Origin: Candidatus Gastranaerophilales bacterium
Lineage (GTDB): Bacteria > Cyanobacteriota > Vampirovibrionia > Gastranaerophilales > Gastranaerophilaceae
Assembly (NCBI GenBank): GCA_944322615.1
Contig: CALUPH010000001.1
Coordinates: 62,001-126,000, forward strand
Direction: 5' to 3'
DNA length: 64,000 nucleotides
This document shows, one piece after another, positions 38,306 to 47,641 of the stretch. Each line of letters begins with the position of its first letter. The stretch's first letter is position 1. The notes under the pieces are model-generated. The model saw only the letters and a program-made list of their open reading frames with translations, ran no database searches and was not told the origin of the DNA. Both the position numbers and the translations under genes were made by a program.

Positions 38306-39631
38306 GTGACAGATAGACCGATAGTAGCAATAGTAGGACGTCCAAATGTTGGTAAATCAACATTTGTTAATAGATTACTTGGAGCAAGACATTCAATTGT
38401 TGATGACCAGGCGGGTGTAACTCGTGACAGAATCTATTTTGATGTTGAATGGATGGATAAAGAATTTACAGTTATAGACACAGGCGGTATTATCCCTGGT
38501 GATGAAGACGAAATAATGCTTAATATTTTCACTCAAGCAAAAGTTGCCTGTGAAGAAGCTGATAAAATAATCTTCCTAGTTGACGGCAGAGAAGGTCTAA
38601 ATCCTATAGATTATGACATTGCAAATGTTTTAAGAAAAAGCGGAAAAGAAATATTTCTTGCAGTTAATAAGCTTGATGATCCTGATAAATTTATTAACGC
38701 AACTGAATTTTATTCGCTTGCAGTTGGTGAACCTTTCCCTATTTCAGCACTTCACGGTTCAGGCGGTGTTGGTGATTTATTAGATGCTGTTACAAAAGAT
38801 TTCGGATATATAGAAGAAGAAAAATCAGAAAATATTCGTATTGCAATTGTAGGTAAACCCAATGTAGGTAAATCTTCAATAGTTAATGCTCTTTTAAATA
38901 AAGAAAGAGTAATTGTTTCAAATATTTCAGGAACCACACGCGATGCTATAGATTCAAAAGTCAAATATGAAGGTGAAGAATTTATATTAGTTGATACAGC
39001 AGGTATCAGAAAAAAATCTAAGGTTGATTGGGGAATTGAAAAATTTGCAGTAGATCGTTCTATTCGTGCTATTAGGAATTGTGATGTTGCAATACTTGTA
39101 GTTGATGCAACAGAAGGTATTACTGATCAAGATAAAAAAATAGCAGGAACTATTATTGATGCAGGCAAAGCTATTATCTTAGCAATAAACAAATGGGATT
39201 TAATTGAAGATAAACAGTCAAATACAATTAATAAATTTGAAAGTGAAATAGAAAAAGAAATGCCATTTTTAAGCTATGCACCAAAAGTTTTCATTAGTGC
39301 AAAGACTAAACAGAGATTAGTTAATTTATATAAATTATCAAAAGAAGTATATTCTGAAACATCAAAACGCATAGCAACAAGTTTATTAAACAGAGTAATT
39401 ATAGATGCTGTTTCTATGAATCCGCCTGCAAGTATTAGAGGTAAAAGATTAAAATTATTCTATACAACCCAGGTTAGAACAAATCCGCCAACTTTTGTTC
39501 TGTTTATTAATAATGAAGATTTCTTAAAAGATAATTATGTAAAATATTTAGAAAATAAATTAAGAGAAGCTTTTGGATTTAAAGGCACTCCGATAAGAAT
39601 TTCCGCAAAAGAAAAAGGAGAAAAGAAATGA
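38306..39631 (+). CDS. der: Ribosome biogenesis GTPase Der (EngA)
   Basis: Double-GTPase needed for 50S assembly. The 441 residues have two G domains, each with a P-loop (GRPNVGKST near residue 10, GKPNVGKSS near 182), DTGG and DTAG switch motifs, NKxD motifs (NKLD, NKWD), and a C-terminal KH-like domain. Start is GTG, with AAGGAAAG-like purines some bases upstream. plsY overlaps it by four bases, so der-plsY-malic enzyme form an operon. Confidence 0.97.
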   Translation: MTDRPIVAIVGRPNVGKSTFVNRLLGARHSIVDDQAGVTRDRIYFDVEWMDKEFTVIDTGGIIPGDEDEIMLNIFTQAKVACEEADKIIFLVDGREGLNPIDYDIANVLRKSGKEIFLAVNKLDDPDKFINATEFYSLAVGEPFPISALHGSGGVGDLLDAVTKDFGYIEEEKSENIRIAIVGKPNVGKSSIVNALLNKERVIVSNISGTTRDAIDSKVKYEGEEFILVDTAGIRKKSKVDWGIEKFAVDRSIRAIRNCDVAILVVDATEGITDQDKKIAGTIIDAGKAIILAINKWDLIEDKQSNTINKFESEIEKEMPFLSYAPKVFISAKTKQRLVNLYKLSKEVYSETSKRIATSLLNRVIIDAVSMNPPASIRGKRLKLFYTTQVRTNPPTFVLFINNEDFLKDNYVKYLENKLREAFGFKGTPIRISAKEKGEKK

Positions 39632-40239
39632 CAATTTTAATAACTAAATTAATAATAGTATTAATTTTTTCTTATTTAATAGGTTCAATTCCTACAGGCT
39701 ATATTATTGTTAAGTTATTAAAAGGTATTGATATAAGACAAACTGGTTCAGGCTCAACAGGGGCTACAAACGTTAAAAGAATACTTGGAACAAAATGGTT
39801 CTTTATTGTAATGTTTCTTGATGCTTTAAAAGGTGCAATCCCTGTTTTAATTGCCGTTCATTGGTTTAATTTTATGAATTATATGGGTTTAGCACCTGTA
39901 ATAGCTGCAATATCAGTTATAATAGGTCACAGTAAATCTATATTCTTAGGTTTCACGGGCGGTAAATCAGTTGCAACCGGTGTTGGAACTATTCTTGCTT
40001 TATATTGGCCTGTTGGTTTAATTATCGCTGCTATTTGGGGTTTAATAACATACACTTCAAAATATGTTTCATTAGGCTCAATCGTAGCAATTTCTTTAGC
40101 ACCTATTTTAATGAATGCTTTTGAACAAAATGTATATTATATTTGCTTTGCTGCTTTAGGCGCAATATATGTAATTTTAATGCATAAAGCAAACATCAAA
40201 AGATTACTTGAAGGTAATGAAAATAAAGTTAGAAAATAA
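39628..40239 (+). CDS. plsY: Acyl-phosphate:glycerol-3-phosphate acyltransferase PlsY
   Basis: Integral membrane enzyme that makes lysophosphatidic acid, the first step of phospholipid synthesis. The 203 residues have about six membrane segments and the family motifs GSIPTGYI near the start, GSGSTGATNVKR, and GHSKSIFLGFTGGKSVATG. It starts within the der stop (ATGA) and its stop overlaps the next start (TAATG). PlsX is not in the window. Confidence 0.95.
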   Translation: MTILITKLIIVLIFSYLIGSIPTGYIIVKLLKGIDIRQTGSGSTGATNVKRILGTKWFFIVMFLDALKGAIPVLIAVHWFNFMNYMGLAPVIAAISVIIGHSKSIFLGFTGGKSVATGVGTILALYWPVGLIIAAIWGLITYTSKYVSLGSIVAISLAPILMNAFEQNVYYICFAALGAIYVILMHKANIKRLLEGNENKVRK

Positions 40240-41738
40240 TGGTTAAATATAACGGAATAAAGATAGTTTCTAAAGTTGAAGTAAAAGATAAAAATACTCT
40301 GGCAATCGTTTATACTCCGGGGGTTGCGGCATCTTGTCTTAAAATAAAAGAAAATCCCGAATGTTCTTATGATTATACAAACAGAGAAAATTCCGTTGCC
40401 GTTATTTCTTTTGATTATGATAAATCTCTTGAAAGAGCAATTTTTCTAAAATCAACTTTAGGAATAGATGCTTATCCTTTTGAAATCTCTTCTCAAGATA
40501 AAGTTAAAATAAAACTTGTTGTAGATAATATAGAACCTTCATTTGGAGCTATCGATTTAAGTCTAATTGAAAATAATGTAAAAGATATAGATTTTAATGT
40601 TTCAATACCTGTTTTAAAAGGTAAAACAAATGATTTAAAAGAGTTCTTTTTATGCGTTTCAAAAAGATTGTTTATGTTTGATTATAATCAATTAACAGGA
40701 ACAACAAACGAAAAATCTCTGCAATTAAGAAAAATGGCAGGCGGTGTTGTAGAAATTGAATTAACAGAAGACAAACAACAAAAACCTGTAGGCATAGTAT
40801 CAGATGGAAGCGCTGTTTTAGGACTTGGAGATATTAAAGGCTTAGCCGGTTTACCTGTTATGGAAGGAAAAGCCGTATTATTTCAAGAACTTGGTGATGT
40901 TAGTGCAATGCCTTTATGTTTAAAAACTCAAATTCCGGATGAAATAATTGAGATTGTATTATTACTTCAAAATTCATTTTCAGGCATTAATTTAGAAGAT
41001 ATTAAAGCACCAAGATGTTTTGAAGTTGAGAATAAATTAATAGAAAAAGCTGAGATTCCAATTTTTCATGATGATCAACACGGAACTGCAGTTGTAGTAT
41101 TAGCAGCATTATTAAACGCACTTCATCTTGCAGGTAAAAAAATAGAAGATGTAAAAATTGTTTTTTCAGGAGCCGGAGCCGCAGCAATAGCAGTATGTAA
41201 ACTTATTTTGGCTGTTGGTGCTAAAAACATTATTATGTTCGATATTGACGGCGCAATTTATAAAGGAAGAGAACAAAATAATTTTGCACATGAAGAAATA
41301 GCAAAATATACAAATTTAAACTGTTTCAAAGGTAATCTTAAAGAAGGCATAAAAAATGCTGATGTTTTTATAGGACTTTCTGCTCCTAATTTATTATCGG
41401 AAGAAATGGTTAAATCAATGAATAATAAACCGATTATTTTTGGACTTGCAAATCCTACACCTGAAATTATGCCCGATGAAGCTAAAAAATATGGTGCATT
41501 TATTACAGCTTCAGGAAGAAGCGATTTTCCTAATCAAATTAATAATTCACTCGTATTCCCCGGATTATTTAACGGAGTATTAAAGAATAATATTAAAAAG
41601 ATAACAAATGAAATTAAACTTAATTGTGCGTTTGCTTTAGCTTCTATGGTTAAAGAAGAGGAACTTTCCGTAGATTATATTCTACCTGATGCACTTGATA
41701 GGCAGGTTCCTTTAACTATATCTAATAATGTTATTTAA
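40239..41738 (+). CDS. NAD(P)-dependent malic enzyme with a degenerate internal duplication
   Basis: Oxidative decarboxylation of malate to pyruvate. The catalytic parts are present: Tyr25 in YTPGVA, IVSDGSAVLGLG (186-197), Lys211 in MEGKAVLF, NLEDIKAPRCFE (251-262), HDDQHGTA, and the Rossmann GAGAAA. Residues about 52-183 are extra: they include VAVIS, DAYPFEI and PSFGAIDLSLIE, which line up with VGIVS, SAMPLCL and SFSGINLEDI of the real copy but lack the GSAVLGLG loop. Length is 499 versus about 400 for small bacterial malic enzymes. The insert follows the tyrosine motif, so the domain is split. Function of the insert is unknown. Confidence 0.88.
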   Translation: MVKYNGIKIVSKVEVKDKNTLAIVYTPGVAASCLKIKENPECSYDYTNRENSVAVISFDYDKSLERAIFLKSTLGIDAYPFEISSQDKVKIKLVVDNIEPSFGAIDLSLIENNVKDIDFNVSIPVLKGKTNDLKEFFLCVSKRLFMFDYNQLTGTTNEKSLQLRKMAGGVVEIELTEDKQQKPVGIVSDGSAVLGLGDIKGLAGLPVMEGKAVLFQELGDVSAMPLCLKTQIPDEIIEIVLLLQNSFSGINLEDIKAPRCFEVENKLIEKAEIPIFHDDQHGTAVVVLAALLNALHLAGKKIEDVKIVFSGAGAAAIAVCKLILAVGAKNIIMFDIDGAIYKGREQNNFAHEEIAKYTNLNCFKGNLKEGIKNADVFIGLSAPNLLSEEMVKSMNNKPIIFGLANPTPEIMPDEAKKYGAFITASGRSDFPNQINNSLVFPGLFNGVLKNNIKKITNEIKLNCAFALASMVKEEELSVDYILPDALDRQVPLTISNNVI

Positions 41739-42805
41739 CCTGCCAAAGGCAAACTAAATGTAATTATATTTCCCGTATTAGATTCATTTTTTGCACTGAT
41801 TCTTCCATTATGTGCTTCTATAATTTTTCTGCAATTATATAATTCTAAACCAAAACCAACTTTTCTAAACTTATTAGTAATGGTTATATATTCTTCAAAT
41901 ATTCCGTTCAATATTTCAGATTTTTGAGGATACCCATAATCTATAAATGAAACATTAATATTACCTTTTTGATTCTCTATTTGTATTACAATTTTTGAAT
42001 TTTCAACACTTTGTTCTGAAGCATTTATTATCAAATTACTTATAACTTTTGCCATTTCATCAACATCAATATTTACTTTCGGTAAATCACCATTAACAAC
42101 AAGTTCTACAGATTGCTTTTTTCTATCAAGAAAATTCATTAGTTTATTGCATCGGTCTTTAATTAGATTCACAATTGAATATTCTTGCTTTTGAAGCTCA
42201 TATAAATCAAATTCGTTTTTATATTTAATCAATAAATTATCAGCCATATAATTCATAAATTTACAAGAGTTAAGTAATTCATCAAGAACTACTTTGAGAT
42301 TATTTTCTACTTTACCAAATCTGTTTTTTAAAATTAATTCTAATATCTGAATATTAGCTCTCATCGGATTTTTTAAATCATGAGAAATGATATCTACAAA
42401 TGTTTCTTTTTGTATTTTATTTTTAACTTCTTGAGTAATATCTTGAATAATTACGGAAAATCCTATTAATTTATTTTTTTTATTTCTGATTTTACAAATA
42501 TGTAAGTCAACGGGAATATTATGTAATACACCGTTTTCACAAAATATAAGCTTTAAAAATATATGATTTTTATCTGAATTTTTAAAACTTTCAATATTAT
42601 CTTTAATATTTTTATTCATAAAATTATTCAAAATATCATACAAATTATATTGTTTATTATCTTCAATATATTTTGTATTATGAAAGATTATATTAAAATT
42701 ATCATCTGTTATAATAATTTCACTATTTGAATATTTTGAAACCTGAAAAAAGATTTCTTGCATTATTTCATTATCGCGATAAAAAACACTCGAAGACAAA
42801 ACCAT
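41735..42805 (-). CDS. Soluble PAS histidine kinase (orphan)
   Basis: 356 residues with no membrane segment. A PAS-like domain at about 15-125 (IIITDDNFNIIFHN at its start, FSVIIQDITQE at its end) is followed by HisKA with His142 (IISHDLKNPM) and an HATPase domain with NLIINASEQS and GFGLELYNCRK. No response regulator is adjacent, so its partner is elsewhere. It converges on the malic enzyme gene with a 4-bp overlap of the stops. Confidence 0.9.
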   Translation of the reverse strand: MVLSSSVFYRDNEIMQEIFFQVSKYSNSEIIITDDNFNIIFHNTKYIEDNKQYNLYDILNNFMNKNIKDNIESFKNSDKNHIFLKLIFCENGVLHNIPVDLHICKIRNKKNKLIGFSVIIQDITQEVKNKIQKETFVDIISHDLKNPMRANIQILELILKNRFGKVENNLKVVLDELLNSCKFMNYMADNLLIKYKNEFDLYELQKQEYSIVNLIKDRCNKLMNFLDRKKQSVELVVNGDLPKVNIDVDEMAKVISNLIINASEQSVENSKIVIQIENQKGNINVSFIDYGYPQKSEILNGIFEEYITITNKFRKVGFGLELYNCRKIIEAHNGRISAKNESNTGNIITFSLPLAG

Positions 42806-42917
42806 ATTTCACCAATTCCTAAATTTCACTAAACTAATTTGACTATAAATCTACTCTATAACTTTAAATGAAATTTTAAGAAATTTTTATTAGCCAATCG
42901 GGTATTAATGTTATAGT

Positions 42918-44255
42918 CTATTTACCTATACAGAAATTATCAAAAATATTGTTTAATATATCATCTGTAATTACTTCGCCTGAAACCTCTGAAATATACA
43001 TTAAAGCAGATTTTATATCTATAGAAATTAAATCTTGAATTTCATTATTTTGAGCAGCTATTAAAGCATTAATCAATGAATTTTTTGTTTCTTCTAATGC
43101 TTTTTGCTGCCTTTGATTAGTTATAAACTCAACTTCTGTAAGGTTTTGAGTTATTACTTCGGATTTTATTTTTTGTTTTAATACTTCTATATTTTCACCT
43201 GTTTTCAATGAAATACAAACAGAATCATTATCTTTAAATGAAGTTAAATCAGATTTTGTAGCAACTTTTATATATTTTTTATCTTTTATAGAATCAAGGA
43301 TTTCTTTGTCTTCTTTAGTAAATCCATCATTCAAATCATAAAGAAACAAGACTAAATCAGCATCTTGAACATATTTTTTTGAATAATCTATACCAATAGC
43401 TTCAACCTTATTTATATTTTCATCATCACGAATTCCGGCTGTATCTATAATCGTTACGGCAATACCGTCTATATCAAGAGTTTCTTGAATTACATCACGG
43501 GTAGTGCCTGCTATATCAGTAACAATTGCTCTGTCTAAATTTAAAAGCTTGTTAAATAAAGAAGATTTACCAACATTAGGTCTGCCTGCCAAAACAATTT
43601 TTATACCTTGTCTGAATATATTTGAACTTTTTGAAAAACTTAAAATGTAATTTATCTTTTCTATAATTTTTTCAAGAGTATTTTCTATATATGAATACTC
43701 AGGTTCAACAACATCTTCAGGAAAATCAACAGCAGCAATAATTCTTGAAAGTAAATCCATAATTTCTTTTCTGATATTTGCTACTTCTATAGATAATTTA
43801 CCAAATAAATTTTTTGCACTCGCAGAAGCAAATTTTTCACTAAGAGCATGAATTAAATCTAAAACGGCTTCTGCTTGAGATAAATCCATTTTTCTGTTTA
43901 AAAATGCTCTTTTTGTATATTCACCTTTTTCCGCGTATCTTGCACCATTTTTTATTGTTAAATCTAAAATCTTATTGGTAATATGAACACCGCCATGACA
44001 TTGTATTTCAATAACATCTTCACCTGTATAGCTGTTTGGAGCTTTAAACGGAAGAACTATAACTTCATCCAGTTTTTCTCCATTTTCCATAATCCATCCA
44101 TGATAAATTTTGCCGGCAATAAGATTTTGTGAAGAAAATATTTTATCAATAATTTCAAAAGCTTTTTCACCCGAAAGCCTTATTATACTAACACCGCCAT
44201 TACCTATTGGTGTTGCTATTGCACTTATTGTATCTGTCATATATTGATTTATCAT
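42918..44255 (-). CDS. mnmE: tRNA uridine-5-carboxymethylaminomethyl modification GTPase MnmE
   Basis: Works with MnmG to modify U34 of tRNAs. The 445 residues contain the N-terminal formyl-THF-binding domain (IATPIGNGGVSIIRLSG), a helical domain split by the G domain (GRPNVGKSS, DTAGIRD), and the C-terminal CIGK with the catalytic Cys. I chose ATG at 44253-44255 because GAGG lies 5 bases upstream; an ATG at 44291 would add 12 residues of hydrophobic non-family sequence. Confidence 0.96.
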   Translation of the reverse strand: MINQYMTDTISAIATPIGNGGVSIIRLSGEKAFEIIDKIFSSQNLIAGKIYHGWIMENGEKLDEVIVLPFKAPNSYTGEDVIEIQCHGGVHITNKILDLTIKNGARYAEKGEYTKRAFLNRKMDLSQAEAVLDLIHALSEKFASASAKNLFGKLSIEVANIRKEIMDLLSRIIAAVDFPEDVVEPEYSYIENTLEKIIEKINYILSFSKSSNIFRQGIKIVLAGRPNVGKSSLFNKLLNLDRAIVTDIAGTTRDVIQETLDIDGIAVTIIDTAGIRDDENINKVEAIGIDYSKKYVQDADLVLFLYDLNDGFTKEDKEILDSIKDKKYIKVATKSDLTSFKDNDSVCISLKTGENIEVLKQKIKSEVITQNLTEVEFITNQRQQKALEETKNSLINALIAAQNNEIQDLISIDIKSALMYISEVSGEVITDDILNNIFDNFCIGK

Positions 44256-44321
44256 ATTAACCTCAATTATAATTATAGCGAAAATACACAAATTTAAATA
44301 TTTTTATGTTTTAAGCCGAAT

Positions 44322-45083
44322 ATGAAAATTAATTTTACAACAATAAATTATAACTCTCCAATAAAAACATTATTTAGAACTAATGTAAAATATCCTGCTT
44401 TTAAATCTCAAGAAATTGGAGATGTATTTATAAGAAGCAGCGAAAAACCCAGACAAATTGAAGAACCAAAACAAGAAAGTTTAACTCTTCCTAAGTATTT
44501 ATACCATCTTACAAATTCAACAAATTATGAAAGAATAATGGAAACAGGTTTTTTATTACCGTCAGAAGACTTAATAGATGGTGTATATCTTTTTGATATG
44601 GAAGATTTTCAATCTAATTGGAGAAATACAAAAAATGCAACAGGTACTCATACTTTAGCAGAAGCTTTAGTTGAACAAGCTATAAAAAGAGAAAACGGAC
44701 TTGTTCTTTTAAGAATTCCGACAGAATTTATTGATACAGATAATATTGTAATAAGACCGGAAGATGACGTTAATAAATTTATAAGAAGTGATTATTTTAA
44801 AGATTTAATGGCAGAATACAGAAATAAAGGCGGTATATTAAAAAATAAAAAAGCTTTGCCTGATGATATGAGAAACGGATTTCCAATAAGTGAAGCTTCA
44901 AATTATAAGAAACAAAACAGACCGCTTGAATATATATATAAAGGAAAAATAGATATTAAAGACTCAGGTATAAAAAAAATATTTGAATTAAAAGACATAA
45001 ATTATAAAACAATTTGGGGATACGGTATAAAACATTATAAAGATCTGTTTGAAAGTATGAATTCTGCTGCCGAAAATAATTAA
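44322..45083 (+). CDS. Unknown protein with a possible ADP-ribosyltransferase-like fold
   Basis: 253 residues. The first 55 residues look disordered. Then comes YLYHLTNSTNYERIMETG (60-76), which resembles the first block of DarT/KptA-type ADP-ribosyltransferase folds (H-x-T, Asn a few residues on, Ile, Gly). VYLFDMEDF, LVLLRIPTEF and PLEYIYKGKI, with Glu203, could be later core strands and the glutamate. No secretion signal or antitoxin gene is clear, although a HIT protein and a small repeat protein follow. The resemblance is by eye and weak in the middle; another fold is possible. Confidence 0.5.
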   Translation: MKINFTTINYNSPIKTLFRTNVKYPAFKSQEIGDVFIRSSEKPRQIEEPKQESLTLPKYLYHLTNSTNYERIMETGFLLPSEDLIDGVYLFDMEDFQSNWRNTKNATGTHTLAEALVEQAIKRENGLVLLRIPTEFIDTDNIVIRPEDDVNKFIRSDYFKDLMAEYRNKGGILKNKKALPDDMRNGFPISEASNYKKQNRPLEYIYKGKIDIKDSGIKKIFELKDINYKTIWGYGIKHYKDLFESMNSAAENN

Positions 45084-45146
45084 AAATTTGCATTATTAAA
45101 AAAAAAAATATACTATTAGAAAAATACATATTATAAGAGGTTTTTT

Positions 45147-45482
45147 ATGAGTACTGATTGTATATTTTGTAAAATAGCAAATAAAGAAATTCCATCAAAT
45201 TTTATTTATGAAGATGAAAATGTTGTAGCATTTAATGATTTAAATCCTCAAGCACCTGTTCATTTTTTGGTAATACCTAAAAATCATTATTCATCTTTAA
45301 ATGACATAAACGATAAAAAAGTATTTGGAGATATATTTTCTGCAATACCTAAAATTGCAGAAAAACTTGGAATAAAAGAATATAGAACAGTAGTTAATAC
45401 AGGAGCAAGTTCGGGACAAACAGTATTTCATATTCATGTCCATGTAATGGCGGGAAGAGAATTTACTTGGCCTGCAGGTTAG
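45147..45482 (+). CDS. HIT family nucleotide hydrolase (HinT-like)
   Basis: 111 residues. It has the HinT layout: CIFCKIANKEIPSN at the start, a central helix, and the histidine triad HIHVHVMAGREF at the end. HinT proteins hydrolyse adenosine phosphoramidates and act as homodimers in the cytoplasm. CIFC plus a later His could bind zinc as in some members. AAGAGG lies upstream. It begins a short series HIT - RWYD protein - SDR. Confidence 0.93.
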   Translation: MSTDCIFCKIANKEIPSNFIYEDENVVAFNDLNPQAPVHFLVIPKNHYSSLNDINDKKVFGDIFSAIPKIAEKLGIKEYRTVVNTGASSGQTVFHIHVHVMAGREFTWPAG

Positions 45483-45485
45483 ATA

Positions 45486-45809
45486 ATGTACAACCGTTGG
45501 TATGATAAATATCCTGATTTAAAACAACTTCTACTGTTACTTGAAACAGTAGATGAATATACTATAGATTTAATATCTCAAGATTTTTTACAAATTATAT
45601 TAGCAAGATATAAAGATGAATTTGATATATCTATAAAAAATATGAATGATAATCCGCCGCCAAGATATAGCAGATGGTATGATAAAAATTACAATTTACA
45701 TACTTGTATTGAATTTATAAAAACATTAGAAGATAATGAAAAAATAGAATTGGTGAATTCTTTCATAATGTCACTTTTAAGCTTTATAACGAATGTAGAT
45801 GATGAATAA
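45486..45809 (+). CDS. Small protein with two RWYD-helix repeats
   Basis: 107 residues made of two similar units: each begins RWYDK (residues 4-8 and 63-67) and continues with about 35 residues of amphipathic helix. A short linker rich in Asn and Pro joins them. No known family could be named, although single RWYD-type units appear in small bacterial proteins. The gene follows the HIT gene by 3 bp and its end overlaps the SDR start by 11 bp, suggesting co-translation. A binding or adaptor role is only a guess. Confidence 0.75.
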   Translation: MYNRWYDKYPDLKQLLLLLETVDEYTIDLISQDFLQIILARYKDEFDISIKNMNDNPPPRYSRWYDKNYNLHTCIEFIKTLEDNEKIELVNSFIMSLLSFITNVDDE

Positions 45810-46527
45810 AAAAAATATATTAATAACAGGCTCTTCACAAGGTATAGGACTTTCTATTGCAAAACATTTTGCAAATGATTTTAATGTATATATTACAGGC
45901 AGATATAAAGAAAAACTTGAAAAATTATGTAATGAAAATAATTTTGCAGGTTATACAGATATCGATTTGTTTGAAGATAATTCAGCCGAAAAACTTTTTA
46001 ACAGGTTAAATATAAATATTGATATTCTAATAAATAATGCAGGAGTTTATTTTTATTCACCTATAGAAAAAATGTCTGATAAAGACATATTAAACTCTAT
46101 AAAATTAAATTCAATTGCACCTTATCAACTTATAAAATTAGTAATTCCTCATATGAAAAAACAAAATTGGGGAAGAATTATAAATATAGGTTCAATATCA
46201 GGTGTTATGGGAGAAGCAAATGCTTCAATTTATTCAATGACAAAAGCTTCACTAATAGGATTAACAAAATCTTTAGCACTTGAAGTTGCTCAAAATAACA
46301 TAACAGTTAATATAATTAATCCCGGCTGGGTTGATACAGAATTAATAAATAATGAAAACTTAGAAGAAGATTTTTCTAAAAATGAAATAATAGAAACAAT
46401 TCCTCAAAGAAGATTCGTTACACCTGAAGAAATAGCAAATACTTGTGAATTTTTAATATCCGATAAAGCAAAAACAATAACAGGTCAATCCATAAATATT
46501 TGTGCGGGATTATCTTTAGGTTTTTAA
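45799..46527 (+). CDS. Short-chain dehydrogenase/reductase (FabG-like)
   Basis: 242 residues. Classical SDR: NAD(P)-binding GSSQGIGLS near residue 12, NNAGVYF, catalytic Ser in IGSISG, YSMTK with catalytic Tyr and Lys, and a PGWVDTE block. Size and order resemble 3-oxoacyl-ACP reductase, but no other fatty acid genes are adjacent, so substrate is open. Two ATG codons in a row (45799 and 45802) can start it, inside the preceding gene. Confidence 0.9.
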   Translation: MMNKKNILITGSSQGIGLSIAKHFANDFNVYITGRYKEKLEKLCNENNFAGYTDIDLFEDNSAEKLFNRLNINIDILINNAGVYFYSPIEKMSDKDILNSIKLNSIAPYQLIKLVIPHMKKQNWGRIINIGSISGVMGEANASIYSMTKASLIGLTKSLALEVAQNNITVNIINPGWVDTELINNENLEEDFSKNEIIETIPQRRFVTPEEIANTCEFLISDKAKTITGQSINICAGLSLGF

Positions 46528-47604
46528 TTACTTTTTATAATCATACCATTTTTCAAAAGTTGAAAAGAAAATTACAGCATAATTTTTCTTTCCGAATTCT
46601 ATCCTAAAAATTTTATCGAAAAAGAAAAATAAAGGATAATATATGAAAAATGGCATTTTAGTAAATCTGTCTATTAAAAATAATGTACGATTTCTGACAA
46701 ATTCTTTATCTTCTTCTTTCATACCAAGATTTTTAAAATCATATTTCATTCTATTGAAAAATTCACGTTTATAAGGTAGTTTTACTTTCATAAACCACCA
46801 ATAAAGAGTTATAACCTTATAATCCCAATAATAATACTTCATTTCATCAAATAAATTTATTTTTTTCAAATTATCACCAATTGAATTAAATATATTAAAA
46901 TAATCAAAGAAAATACGATTTCTTGAGCTGGTAACAGCATTTTTTCTGTTAATTCGATAATAAACCAAATCTTCTCTTAAAACAGACATTTTTTCAGCTT
47001 TGAATAAAGCATCATAAACAAAAACATTATCTTCAAAAAAAGTACCACCCGGAAATTTAACATCTTTTTTTATAAGAAAATCACGTTTATATATCTTGTC
47101 CCAAGGAACACTGGTCTGCCAAAAAACGCTGTATTTTATATCTCGCCAATTAAAAGTTTTGTTATCAAATTCTGTTGGTATTTGTTTTAATTTAGCATAT
47201 ACATGGTTTTTATCTATTTTACCTGTAGCATCATCAAATTGATTCCAAGTACATAAAGTTATATCAGAATCTGTTTCGGTTATTTTATTATACATTTTCT
47301 CAATACAGGTTAAATCCATATAATCATCACCATCAATAAAGAAAATGTATTCTCCGCGAGCCATTTGAACGCCAAAATTTCTAGCAATACCTTGTTTTAA
47401 ATTTTCTGTATTTTTATATATTACAAAACGTTCATCTTTTTTAGCATATTCATTAACTATTTCAAGGGTTTTATCCGTTGATTTATTATCTACAACTATT
47501 ATTTCAATATCTTTAAAAGTTTGATTTACAACACTATCTAATGTTTGTTTAATATACTTTTCTACATTGTAAACAGCTAAAATAATACTAACTTTAACAG
47601 ACAT
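46528..47604 (-). CDS. Family 2 glycosyltransferase
   Basis: 358 residues. GT-A core at about 1-220: SIILAVYNVEKYI at the start, DNKSTDKT, and FIDGDDYMD as the metal-binding DxD. The C-terminal 100 residues include basic and hydrophobic helices near the membrane (FFIYYPLFFFFDKI). It probably adds a sugar to a surface glycan or glycolipid. The neighbour at 48029 is another glycosyltransferase on the other strand. Confidence 0.92.
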   Translation of the reverse strand: MSVKVSIILAVYNVEKYIKQTLDSVVNQTFKDIEIIVVDNKSTDKTLEIVNEYAKKDERFVIYKNTENLKQGIARNFGVQMARGEYIFFIDGDDYMDLTCIEKMYNKITETDSDITLCTWNQFDDATGKIDKNHVYAKLKQIPTEFDNKTFNWRDIKYSVFWQTSVPWDKIYKRDFLIKKDVKFPGGTFFEDNVFVYDALFKAEKMSVLREDLVYYRINRKNAVTSSRNRIFFDYFNIFNSIGDNLKKINLFDEMKYYYWDYKVITLYWWFMKVKLPYKREFFNRMKYDFKNLGMKEEDKEFVRNRTLFLIDRFTKMPFFIYYPLFFFFDKIFRIEFGKKNYAVIFFSTFEKWYDYKK

Positions 47605-47641
47605 ACTTCACCTTTAACTAATTAAATAATAAAATAATTAT

